A stretch of DNA of 64,000 bases from Pseudomonadota bacterium (GTDB taxonomy: Bacteria; Pseudomonadota; Gammaproteobacteria; Acidiferrobacterales; UBA6901): NCBI GenBank assembly GCA_021783175.1, contig JAJXUF010000008.1:1-64000 (forward strand), written 5' to 3'. The notes beneath the pieces were generated by a model that worked only from the letters and a program-made list of their open reading frames with translations, ran no database searches and was not told where the DNA came from. Position numbers and translations under genes: made by a program. Below are positions 45,939 to 53,751 of this stretch, piece after piece. Within the stretch, counting starts at the first letter, position 1. Each line of letters begins with the position of its first letter.

Positions 45939-46940
45939 ATGCAGAATGCCATTCTTGAAGTAGTTGACCTGCGCAAGCACTTTAACCAGCGCCGCCGCGC
46001 GTTTTTTGGAGCAGCTCAGACAGAGCGCGTCATACCCGCCGTGGATGGCGTCAGTTTTTATCTCCGAAGCGGAGAGACTGTCGGCCTGGTTGGCGAGTCC
46101 GGTTGTGGCAAGACGACCGTTGGCAGAACTGTCCTCAGGTTGACACAACCCACGTCCGGGAAAATCCTCTTTGACGGGCGCGACATTACCGATATGTCGA
46201 CGGCGGAGCTACGGCCGTTGCGCAGCCAGATGCAGATGATATTCCAGGATCTGGATGCCGCTCTCAACCCGAAGATGCGCGTGCGCGCTATTCTCAAGGA
46301 AGCAGTCACTGTTCATCAGAAGATCAGTGACGGCGAGGTAGATCGCAAAATTGACGAACTGCTCGAACAGGTAAACCTGAAGAAAAGCAAACTTGCGAAT
46401 TTCCCGGGGGAGCTTTCCGGCGGAGAAAAGCGGCGTGTTGGCATTGCGCGCGTGCTGGCGGTAGGTGCGAAACTGATTATCGCTGACGAGCCGACAAGCG
46501 CGCTTGATGTCTCGATTCAGGCGCAAGTGGTGAACCTGCTGCGCGATCTCCAGACTCGACTTGGTCTGTCGTACCTTTTCATTTCGCATGATCTTCCGGT
46601 AGTTGAGTTGATCAGCCACAAGGTAGCAGTGATGTATCTTGGAAAGATTGTGGAAATCGGTCTTGCCCAGCGCATTGCGCATGCGGCGCATCACCCGTAT
46701 ACCCATATTCTGTGGTCATCACTGGTCGAGAAGCAAAGCCGGGAAGCGAATCTGTCTTCCAAGGCGGCGTCATGGGGCGTGTTTGATTTTGAAAGACCGG
46801 CCGCCGGTTGCCGCTTTGCGCCACGCTGTCCCGTCTACGAGGCCAATGGCCGTCCTGCCATATGCATCGATCCCGCAGCAGAGCCGAAGTTGCGGGACGT
46901 GGGTGGTGGACATCAGGTGGCGTGCCACTTCCCGCTGTAG
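45939..46940 (+). CDS. Peptide-type ABC transporter ATPase (DppF-like)
   Basis: A 333-residue second ATPase. Walker [11 protein letters not shown]-loop [14 protein letters not shown], signature [15 protein letters not shown], Walker [13 protein letters not shown] and switch ISHDLPVVE are intact. The signature has EKRR instead of the common QRQR. The C-terminal Cys zone ([11 protein letters not shown]) is kept. It is the last gene of the nine-gene operon; no hairpin terminator was found after it. Confidence 0.92.
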   Translation: MQNAILEVVDLRKHFNQRRRAFFGAAQTERVIPAVDGVSFYLRSGETVGLVGESGCGKTTVGRTVLRLTQPTSGKILFDGRDITDMSTAELRPLRSQMQMIFQDLDAALNPKMRVRAILKEAVTVHQKISDGEVDRKIDELLEQVNLKKSKLANFPGELSGGEKRRVGIARVLAVGAKLIIADEPTSALDVSIQAQVVNLLRDLQTRLGLSYLFISHDLPVVELISHKVAVMYLGKIVEIGLAQRIAHAAHHPYTHILWSSLVEKQSREANLSSKAASWGVFDFERPAAGCRFAPRCPVYEANGRPAICIDPAAEPKLRDVGGGHQVACHFPL

Positions 46941-47561
46941 GCGAAAACCCGATACCTGGAGTCCGAAACTTGCCCGGGAAATTGCCTGGCCAGCAGCGCC
47001 AGCATTCGCTCGGAAGTGATAGTGCGACGCACAGTTCTTGTTCCACCCGCCGCAGTCCCGGATGCCGCAAGGCATGGAAGCTCCGTTGCAAGACCGGTAA
47101 TCTTCACAATGAGTCGCCCGCCAATGCAAACGGTAACTGGCATCCAGTTCCGTCGCGTCTCCCATAAATTGCGGCCCCGGCGATTTTTCCCCTGTCGCAC
47201 GACCTCGGCTCCACGCGGTACTTCGTATTGTGGCGGCAAGTCGACACGGGTAATCGGTGCAATCTTTCAGGCCGCCATAACATGCTGGACCAGCGCACCG
47301 CACCTCTCGCGTGTGATTGGCCAGGACGCCGTAAACGCGATCCAGGTACGCCGCAAGCAAGGGCCCATGTCGTCCACGTCCGATCGAGTAATTCGATCAG
47401 CGTGTTACGGGGTTATAAGTCCGCATGGTAGCGTCATAATTGCTTGCTGCCCGAGAATCCCAGCCTGGCAGCACAGAATGGTTCGGCAATGGAACCAATT
47501 GCAGGCAGCACTGTCGGAAAAAAGGTGTTTTCACTTGAAGTTTCTTCAAAGGAGCCCAAAG
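46941..47561. other. Long gap with one doubtful minus-strand frame
   Basis: About 620 bases after the importer operon. On the minus strand a 108-residue frame (47239-46913) ends inside the dppF end and reads partly protein-like (WMPVTVCIGGRLIVKITGL, LALLARQFPGQ), but it has no ribosome site and its upstream frame is blocked by a TGA. It may be a gene remnant. The right end holds the leader of the next small gene with GGAG at about 47551. Confidence 0.3.
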
Positions 47562-47960
47562 ATGGATTATTCCACAGCCGAAAATCAGATCGCCCAGGTT
47601 GAACAGCAATCGCAGGGCGTAATTCAGAACATGCAGCAATTCGCCCAGAAATTGCGCACTGCAGCGCCGGACGAAACGACGGGGCGAGAATGGGCCCTTG
47701 ATCTGCGCGAAATTGCCATGGCCATGCAAAACCAGAATCAGGCGATGGTGAGCCTGGTAAACCAGATGGCGGATTACATAAAATCACTTGAGTCGCAGCT
47801 GGCGACGCACCCTAATCCCGCTGTTCAACCGCGCGGTTGGTCGACGCAAATGCCAACAAGTGGCGGAGGATTCTGGAACAGTGTTACCAGCGGTCTCGGT
47901 GTGGGCGCCGGATTCGCTGTAGCGAATGATTTGGTTAGTGATTTGTTCAATATGTTCTGA
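47562..47960 (+). CDS. Small coiled-coil protein with glycine-rich tail
   Basis: A 132-residue protein. Residues 1-85 are helical and Gln-rich (QIAQVEQQSQGVIQNMQQF, then QNQNQAMVSLVNQMADYIKSLESQL), predicted to form a coiled coil. A Pro/Gly linker leads to a small hydrophobic C-terminal segment (SGLGVGAGFAVANDLVSDLFNMF) that could insert in or touch a membrane. GGAG and the start of the conserved sequence set the ATG at 47562, although the frame extends far upstream. No family recognised. Confidence 0.6.
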   Translation: MDYSTAENQIAQVEQQSQGVIQNMQQFAQKLRTAAPDETTGREWALDLREIAMAMQNQNQAMVSLVNQMADYIKSLESQLATHPNPAVQPRGWSTQMPTSGGGFWNSVTSGLGVGAGFAVANDLVSDLFNMF

Positions 47961-48208
47961 CCCGCCTGAAGTACGCGGCAATAAGACGTTGCTGACTTTC
48001 CGTCTTCAGTTCCGCCGCTGATCGCGGCCGCTGGTCGGGGCGGGGAATGTATTTCGCGCCCCGAGCGGAACTGGATGCGGCCAGGTTGTACCGAGAATAG
48101 CCCGTAGATCTGGTCGGGACGGTTAGCGACACTAGTGCGCGGATTGCGCGCGCCGGCGAGTTGCGACATCATGCGCGGACGTCAGACTGCTATTCAATCA
48201 GGCCAGCA

Positions 48209-48562
48209 ATGAACAAGCCGAAGATCGTCACCGCCATACCACAGCGCCGTTACAAGCTAGGAAATTTCCTCATCACGGTTCTGGGCGAGATCGAAAGCGC
48301 AGATGGCAATGATTATCGATATATTGCCGCCGTTGCCAGCGAGGGCGATCCCAATCCCGGACTTTACATTACTGCGGAGCGGGCGCTTTCAGATAATCAG
48401 GGCAAGTCTGATCTTGTCATGAGAATTGTCATGCACGACGGTGCGCAAGTTCTCGGGTCATCGGATCGTTGGAACCGGCTCGATCCGTTTGTCACTGATA
48501 TGCTGGATATCGTGGCGCGGGTTCTGGACCTGCAGGATGAAGAGCCCTATCCGCTGAGTTGA
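48209..48562 (+). CDS. Conserved-looking hypothetical protein
   Basis: A 117-residue soluble protein with alternating strand-like segments (YKLGNFLITVLGEIES, YRYIAAVASEGDPNPGLYIT, DLVMRIVMHDGAQVLGSSD) and a terminal helix (MLDIVARVLDLQDE). Codon use and secondary structure look coding. No signal peptide or membrane segment. I do not recognise the family. The start was placed at 48209, where the ordered sequence begins; there is no clear ribosome site. It converges on the next gene. Confidence 0.55.
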   Translation: MNKPKIVTAIPQRRYKLGNFLITVLGEIESADGNDYRYIAAVASEGDPNPGLYITAERALSDNQGKSDLVMRIVMHDGAQVLGSSDRWNRLDPFVTDMLDIVARVLDLQDEEPYPLS

Positions 48563-48570
48563 TGGGCGGT

Positions 48571-48594
48571 CTGCCGGCCGAGATTGGCTGGCAG
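48571..48594. terminator. Hairpin between convergent genes
   Basis: CTGCCGGCC (48571-48579) pairs with GGCTGGCAG (48586-48594) with one G-T wobble and a six-base loop, in the 43-base gap between two convergent stops. It could serve both strands, but no T-run follows on either side. Confidence 0.45.
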
Positions 48595-48605
48595 GTCGAG
48601 CTGCG

Positions 48606-48923
48606 CTAGTGTTGACCGTTTGAGTTGTCCGGTTTCTTCTTGGGATTGATGCGGTCCAGAGGTACGACGACGTTCGACCCGGTGGTAGGACCCGCCTCAT
48701 CGGTAAATTGCGGACGTTCCTGCATCGGCCTGTTGGCCGCTTCGGCCAGCTCCCGTTCGCGTGCGGCAATGAGTCCAAAGCACTCGCGGATGCCCTGTAC
48801 CGTCTGGTCGGAGAGGGGATGCGCATGTCCCGGTCGCGTAAAGGTGTCTCTTGCGACATCCGTGAGAACCCTTTTGACTAGCCGTAATATGCGTTCTTCT
48901 TTGGAAAGACCTTCAGAATTCAT
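48606..48923 (-). CDS. Small conserved hypothetical protein
   Basis: A 105-residue acidic/helical protein: LSKEERILRLVKRVLTDVARDTFTRPGHAHPLSDQTVQGIRECFGLIAARERELAE, then a disordered tail ending in KKKPDNSNGQH. The LTDVARDT...HPLSD...IR pattern resembles short proteins found in Betaproteobacteria, some of which are loosely annotated as segregation and condensation protein A; that label is not supported by any ScpA domain here. GGGGAAA precedes the ATG. Confidence 0.62.
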   Translation of the reverse strand: MNSEGLSKEERILRLVKRVLTDVARDTFTRPGHAHPLSDQTVQGIRECFGLIAARERELAEAANRPMQERPQFTDEAGPTTGSNVVVPLDRINPKKKPDNSNGQH

Positions 48924-49005
48924 CGTTTCCCCATCGGCGCCACGGCGCTGTCATCTCAATGCCGCATTGTGACACAGATGTAGCATGTATTTCGCCGAGT
49001 TTCAT

Positions 49006-50373
49006 TCAGCGGGAAGCTGTAGTTTTTTCTCTTGTGACTTCTTCGATGGAAACCGCCAGATCTTTCAGAGTCTTACCGCGCAGGGAGTTTTCCAAGGCCT
49101 GATCCATGCGCTGCACGAGTTCTTCGACGTGCGGTTCTTCCGGCAACGGAATTCGATCAAGGCGACCGAGCCCATGTCCATCTGCCGATCTCACCACGTC
49201 CAGAAGGGTCTTTATGGGAATCGAATCCAGGGGCCGTGCTGGCAGGTAGCATGGTGGATCATCTGCTGTGCGTGCCAAGAGCCCGCTGCCCGCGAGCGTG
49301 TCAATAACTGCTGCTATGTACATGGCAGGTGTGCTGGTGCGTCGAGCTAGTCCTTCGACTGTCCATGGCGGCCTGCCGGCATAAAAATTGCGGCTTATCA
49401 AAGTCATCAGTGTCAGAGTGAGTCTTTCGTGTGCTCGCGCGCTTAAACGCAGTTCCCGGTGATGCGGGGTCAATGATTCAGGGTGTTGATGGTAGAAGGC
49501 GATGCTGGCGCCGATGAGAAGAATTAGCCAGCTCAGATAAAGCCAGATCATAAACACCACAAGGATGGCGAATCCGGAATAGATTGCGCTGTATTGCGTC
49601 GAATCGACGACGAACACGGCGAACAGCCAGCCGCCTGCTTGCCAGGCAATGCCGGCGAAAATCCCGCCGATAAGGGCGGATCGCACCCGCACCCTGGCAT
49701 TGGGGATGAACTCGTAGGCAAAGGTAAATGCCGCGATCACGAGAACGTAGGGAACCAGATCACCGACAATCTTTACCACCGACCCCAGAGGTTCGATGGC
49801 AACGAGTTGCTTGATCACTGAAGCGTTCATCAGCGTGGCCGTCAGGCCCATGGCGGCGAAAACGAGAACCGGTCCAACGGTCAGCACACTGAGGTATTGG
49901 CTGAATCGCTGCGTGAAGGTCCGGGTCTGTGACACGTGCCAGGTGTAGTTGAACGCGCTTTCGATTTTCTGCATAAGGGAGGCAACCGTGTAAATCAGTA
50001 GACCCAGGCCCAGAGCACCAAGCACTCCAACCTTGATGTGTCCAACGAAATCGATAATGCGCGCTGTGATTTCGTTTGCCTTGTCACCAAGCGGCGCCAG
50101 AACCCTGAGAAGGAACGGCTCGATTTGGTTATGCACGCCGAACGCTTTCAGAACAGAAAAGCTCACGGCTAGCAGCGGTACCAGTGACAGTAGCGTCGTA
50201 TAAACCAGCCCCATTGCCTGAAGCGTGAGCTGTCCGTCATTGACATCGCGCGCGACGACATGCACGCCGCGCAGCAGTTGCACTAATCGTCTGCGCCACA
50301 AGGACATCGGTGCAAGATCCCGATTCCAGACGGTTTCGCGAAGAGCGGTTACTATTTCGGCAATTCCAAGCAT
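49006..50373 (-). CDS. YihY/BrkB family inner-membrane protein
   Basis: About 455 residues. The first 290 form the YihY (formerly ribonuclease BN-like) membrane domain with six helices: LQAMGLVYTTLLSLVPLLAV is the family start, and FIPNARVRVRSALIGGIFAGIAW and SAIYSGFAILVVFMIWLYLSWLILLIGA follow. The C-terminal 150 residues are cytoplasmic and include a winged-helix-like part (WTVEGLARRTSTPAMYIAAVIDTL). The family is not a nuclease; transport or envelope roles have been suggested. The ATG at 50373 with AGGT was preferred to a GTG at 50400. Confidence 0.88.
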   Translation of the reverse strand: MLGIAEIVTALRETVWNRDLAPMSLWRRRLVQLLRGVHVVARDVNDGQLTLQAMGLVYTTLLSLVPLLAVSFSVLKAFGVHNQIEPFLLRVLAPLGDKANEITARIIDFVGHIKVGVLGALGLGLLIYTVASLMQKIESAFNYTWHVSQTRTFTQRFSQYLSVLTVGPVLVFAAMGLTATLMNASVIKQLVAIEPLGSVVKIVGDLVPYVLVIAAFTFAYEFIPNARVRVRSALIGGIFAGIAWQAGGWLFAVFVVDSTQYSAIYSGFAILVVFMIWLYLSWLILLIGASIAFYHQHPESLTPHHRELRLSARAHERLTLTLMTLISRNFYAGRPPWTVEGLARRTSTPAMYIAAVIDTLAGSGLLARTADDPPCYLPARPLDSIPIKTLLDVVRSADGHGLGRLDRIPLPEEPHVEELVQRMDQALENSLRGKTLKDLAVSIEEVTREKTTASR

Positions 50374-50550
50374 GCGCACACCTGTTTTCTCCCTGGACAC
50401 AAATCAGGCCAACCAGTGCAGCGGTTCCTTTGCAATGATACAGCGCTGTCCTGCGCCGGCGTAGCACTGTGTCAAATTGCGGTGCCTGGACGGTACCCAG
50501 CCGTAAAAGGGGTCCTATGGCGTATGTCAGTCACCCCCGTCTTCCCGCGG

Positions 50551-50855
50551 CCTGGCACGAGCCTGTGGCGTATCGTGCCCGGACTCAGGGAAACATTTGG
50601 CTGTGATCTTGTCTATAGGTAACGAGGGTATTCGACTGTGCTGGCAAAAGTGACAGTTAGCGCGGGAAATATGCCAGGAATACCAGGTTTGACCGGCGGA
50701 CAAGGGCAGCCTGGCACGAGCCCGTGGCGTATCGTGCCCGGACTCAGGGAAACATTTGGCTGCGATCTTGTCTATAGGTAACGAGGGTATTCGACTGCGC
50801 TGGCAAAAGTGACAGTTAGCGCGGGAAATATGCCAGGAATACCACATTTGACCGG
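50551..50855. repeat. Two-copy tandem direct repeat, 159-bp period
   Basis: Bases 50551-50696 and 50710-50855 are 146-bp copies differing at about five positions, three of them T/C changes. A 13-base spacer separates them. Each copy starts with an inverted repeat GGCACGA-12-TCGTGCC (a 7-bp stem) and holds TCTATAGGTAACGAGGGTATT and ATGCCAGGAATACCA blocks. The copies are unlikely to be coding: frames are short and differ. They may be copies of a dispersed element or a recent local duplication. Confidence 0.85.
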
Positions 50856-50894
50856 TTGACGATGACGGTTGTCGACCGCGGAGGAATTGAGACA

Positions 50895-51029
50895 ATGAGA
50901 CTGCGAAATCGATTTGCGACCATGTCGCGCGTAATGCGGCAGCGCCAGAAGCGCAAGCCGGATGTGCAACCGGTCGCAGCACGTGGGGGAAAGCGCCTGC
51001 GGCTGCCATGGTCAACCCGAAGCGAGTGA
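50895..51029 (+). CDS. Possible 44-residue basic peptide
   Basis: An ATG nine bases after AGGA (GAGGAATTGAGACA) opens a 44-codon frame ending in TGA at 51027-51029. The peptide starts MRLRNRFATMSRVMRQRQKR and about one residue in three is Arg or Lys. It lies directly after the tandem repeat. There is no known homologue that I recognise; length alone cannot rule out chance. Confidence 0.3.
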   Translation: MRLRNRFATMSRVMRQRQKRKPDVQPVAARGGKRLRLPWSTRSE

Positions 51030-51063
51030 GTCGCCAAGGCACGTGCGTCATTTTCTGCCGCAG

Positions 51064-52524
51064 CTATTCGAGCTGTTCGTGCCGTTCTGTGTTTTCGGTC
51101 CTGAGCTGACCAAATCCCTCGTCGTCGAAGAAAAAGGTCACCCGTTTGCCCGCAACCTTCGTTTCCAGCAGTGCCCTGCGACCCCACAGCCGCCGGACGT
51201 AGGCCAGCGTTTTTTCCAGATATGCCCGTTGCAGATCGCGCCCATCGTGTTCGTGGCGCATAAATAGCACGCGGTTGTGGCCGTAGTCGGCATCAATGAT
51301 CCGGATAATGGGCACTGATGCCATCCCAACATTGTGCAGCAGCGAATCGCGCACATTTTCCCAATGCTCCCTGTCGGATACCTGCGAAATTACAATCTGG
51401 TCCTGTTCGCGGTGGTATTCGAATAGATCCATGTCGCGCATCAATTCTTGCGTGAGAAATCTGCGCAGAAAGGATATGTCACGGTCGGTCTCGCGCACTT
51501 CGAAAATTTTGTCGCTGCCATTCTTGTCGGGATGGCCGGTGCTGGCGATTTCCTCCGCTGAAGGCGCGTCATAGCGTCTCCGTATGTCTTGCCACAGCCG
51601 GAAGCCGAGATGATAGGGATTGAGCCCTCCCGGATGCGGTCTGACCACCTGGTTGTGATACACAAGGAATTCAAGATGCAGTTCTTCCGGCAGTTCCAAG
51701 CTATTCATGATTTCGTGATGCCAGTAGCTGGCCCAGCCTTCATTCATGATCTTGGTTTCTATTTGAGGGATGAAGTGCTGGGCTTCCTCGTGCACGATCT
51801 GCAGAAGATCCTTTTGCCATTCGCTCAGGTAGGGCTGGTTTTCAGCGAGGAAAAGCAGAATGTCTTCCTCGGGTTCTAGCGGCAGCCTGTTCAGATCCGG
51901 TTCTTGATAGGCGCGCGGTTTGTGTATCCCGGCATATGGATCCTTTGGCGGTATCGCGTCTGCCAGAACCCGCGCTTGCTGTTCGCTGCGTGAGAGTTTG
52001 CGCACAGCCGTGTCTCGTCGGCATTGCAGGGAAAGGGCATGCGCGGCATCAAGTATTTCCTCAACTTTCTGCTGTCCTATCGATGGGTCTTCGACGTAAT
52101 GGCGCACGCGGTCCGCACGCAACTTGAAATTGGCGATCGTGAGCTCCGGCCGGGTATCCCGGAACATGAAATTGTTCTTGAAGAAGTCATTGTGGCCGTA
52201 TACATGCGCGATGGTGAGAATTTGCATGCATAGGGAGTTGTCACGCATCAGGAATGCCAGTGAAGGTGCCGCATTAATCACCATTTCGTATGGCAGCCCG
52301 GTAACGCCGTAGCTGTACAAAGTTTTGAGTTTTTCGTAGGACTTGCCGAAAGACCAGTGCGGATAATGCGCCGGCATTCCGTGATAGGCCATGTAGCCGA
52401 GCATCTGTTCGTGATCGCAAACTTCGAATTCTTGCGAAAAACAGTCAAGGCCGAACGCCCGTGCCTTTTCCTGGATTCGCGCGTCCCAGTATTCCAGGTC
52501 TTTGATAGTCCAGTTGGTCGCCAT
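51064..52524 (-). CDS. SpoVR family protein (YcgB-like)
   Basis: A 486-residue cytoplasmic protein of unknown biochemical role, named after a Bacillus spore cortex protein. Family features: FSQEFEVCDHEQMLGYMAYHGMPAHYPHWSFGKSYE near the start, QILTIAHVYGHNDFFKNN, NEGWASYWHHEIM (with His and Glu residues that suggest a metal site) and PGGLNPYHLGFRLW. It ends the operon prkA, DUF444, spoVR; in E. coli the counterparts yeaG, yeaH and ycgB respond to nutrient starvation. Confidence 0.93.
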   Translation of the reverse strand: MATNWTIKDLEYWDARIQEKARAFGLDCFSQEFEVCDHEQMLGYMAYHGMPAHYPHWSFGKSYEKLKTLYSYGVTGLPYEMVINAAPSLAFLMRDNSLCMQILTIAHVYGHNDFFKNNFMFRDTRPELTIANFKLRADRVRHYVEDPSIGQQKVEEILDAAHALSLQCRRDTAVRKLSRSEQQARVLADAIPPKDPYAGIHKPRAYQEPDLNRLPLEPEEDILLFLAENQPYLSEWQKDLLQIVHEEAQHFIPQIETKIMNEGWASYWHHEIMNSLELPEELHLEFLVYHNQVVRPHPGGLNPYHLGFRLWQDIRRRYDAPSAEEIASTGHPDKNGSDKIFEVRETDRDISFLRRFLTQELMRDMDLFEYHREQDQIVISQVSDREHWENVRDSLLHNVGMASVPIIRIIDADYGHNRVLFMRHEHDGRDLQRAYLEKTLAYVRRLWGRRALLETKVAGKRVTFFFDDEGFGQLRTENTERHEQLE

Positions 52525-52536
52525 AACGTATCCGCG

Positions 52537-53727
52537 CTAGGGACTCTCAGTGACATTGGTCATGCGCTCGCGCGCCAGAAACTGTTTAAAGGTCGGCCAG
52601 ATATCGTCCTTGTTTTCGATCATCAGCGCATGGAAATTAGCGGCCTGCATCTTTTCGAACATATCAAGCAGTGAATCGCCGTATGACCCCGAATTGAGCG
52701 GCTTGATCTCGCCATAGCCGAACAAATTGCATACCTGCGCTAGTTCCTGTGCGGCCCTGAATGCAGGGGCGTTGTCCTGGCTCCAGTTGTCACCGTCCGA
52801 GCAGTGAAAGGCGTAAATGTTCCAGAGCGAGGGATGAAAGCGTTCCTGGATGATTTCCAATGCTTTGTTATAGCCCGAGGAAATTATTGTGCCGCCAGAT
52901 CCTCCCTTGGAAAAGAATTCTTCCTCGCTAACTTCTCGTGCCTGCGCATCGTGTGCGATGAATACCACCTGCACATTGTTATAGCGCGTGCGCACGAACT
53001 GATAAAGCAGAAAGAAGAAGCTGCGGGCGAGATATTTCTTCATTGTGTCCATAGAGCCGGACGTGTCCATGATGCACAGGACTACAGCGTTTGACTGAAA
53101 GCGCAGATCGCGTACAACACGGCGGTATTTGAGGTCGTCACGATGAAACGGAAATCGCTCAGCGCCAAATTCGCTTGCTATCCCGGCATGTGCGGCAAGC
53201 TTTCGACGGATACGAGACATTGCGGTGCGTTTCTTGTCGAGATGTGCGCGTACCCCGACGCGGCGGAAGCCTTTACGCTTGCGGATGCTCTCCACCGGAA
53301 CCTCGCGCAGCTTCTTGCGCTCCATGTCCGGCAATTCGAGATCCTCAAACATGATGTCGATCAGCTCTTCAAGCGTTATCTCGGTTTCGTAATAATCCAC
53401 GCCCGGTTGGCTACCTGCCTTGCCGCTGCCGGGCTGATTGCCGTCGCCCTGGCCCACCACCTGTCCGGGCTGGCTATCGCCCTGGCCCGTGCCGACACCT
53501 GGGGAATCTTCACCGAAAATGAAGTGATACTCACGCACCCCGCGGATGGGAACTTTTATGATCTTGTCGCGGCTTTGGCCGATTATCGATTCTTCCGCCA
53601 CGATATCGGCCACATTCTCGCGGATCGCCTCGCGCACTTTCTGCCGGTGTCGCAAGCGGTCGCCGGCGCTTCGGTCAGAACGAAGCGCTTCGGACTGCGA
53701 GTAGGGGCGGAACACCGATTCTGTCAT
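52537..53727 (-). CDS. DUF444 protein (YeaH/YhbH family, VWA-like)
   Basis: About 396 residues. After a charged N-terminus (RHRQKVREAIRENVADIVAEESIIG) and a Gly/Gln linker comes a von Willebrand A-like domain with a MIDAS-type DTSGSMD motif near residue 220, and FIAHDAQAREVSEEEFFSKGGSGGTIISSGY. VWA domains of this kind act with AAA ATPases, here probably PrkA. The ATG at 53727 was chosen over an in-frame TTG three codons earlier. It lies 24 bases after prkA and 12 bases before spoVR. Confidence 0.92.
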   Translation of the reverse strand: MTESVFRPYSQSEALRSDRSAGDRLRHRQKVREAIRENVADIVAEESIIGQSRDKIIKVPIRGVREYHFIFGEDSPGVGTGQGDSQPGQVVGQGDGNQPGSGKAGSQPGVDYYETEITLEELIDIMFEDLELPDMERKKLREVPVESIRKRKGFRRVGVRAHLDKKRTAMSRIRRKLAAHAGIASEFGAERFPFHRDDLKYRRVVRDLRFQSNAVVLCIMDTSGSMDTMKKYLARSFFFLLYQFVRTRYNNVQVVFIAHDAQAREVSEEEFFSKGGSGGTIISSGYNKALEIIQERFHPSLWNIYAFHCSDGDNWSQDNAPAFRAAQELAQVCNLFGYGEIKPLNSGSYGDSLLDMFEKMQAANFHALMIENKDDIWPTFKQFLARERMTNVTESP

Positions 53728-53751
53728 GGTGCTCAATTCCGTAGTTCGGCG

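Larger units (their letters stand above)
50374..51063. other. Intergenic region with tandem repeat and one short frame
   Basis: About 690 bases between yihY and spoVR. It contains the duplicated 146-bp unit listed below and a 44-codon frame with a ribosome site. No transposase or recognised RNA gene is present. Confidence 0.6.

Noticed and set aside
47120..47320. A selenoprotein reading through the in-frame TGA in the gap after dppF
   Set aside because: No protein homology on either side of the TGA and no SECIS-like hairpin directly after it.
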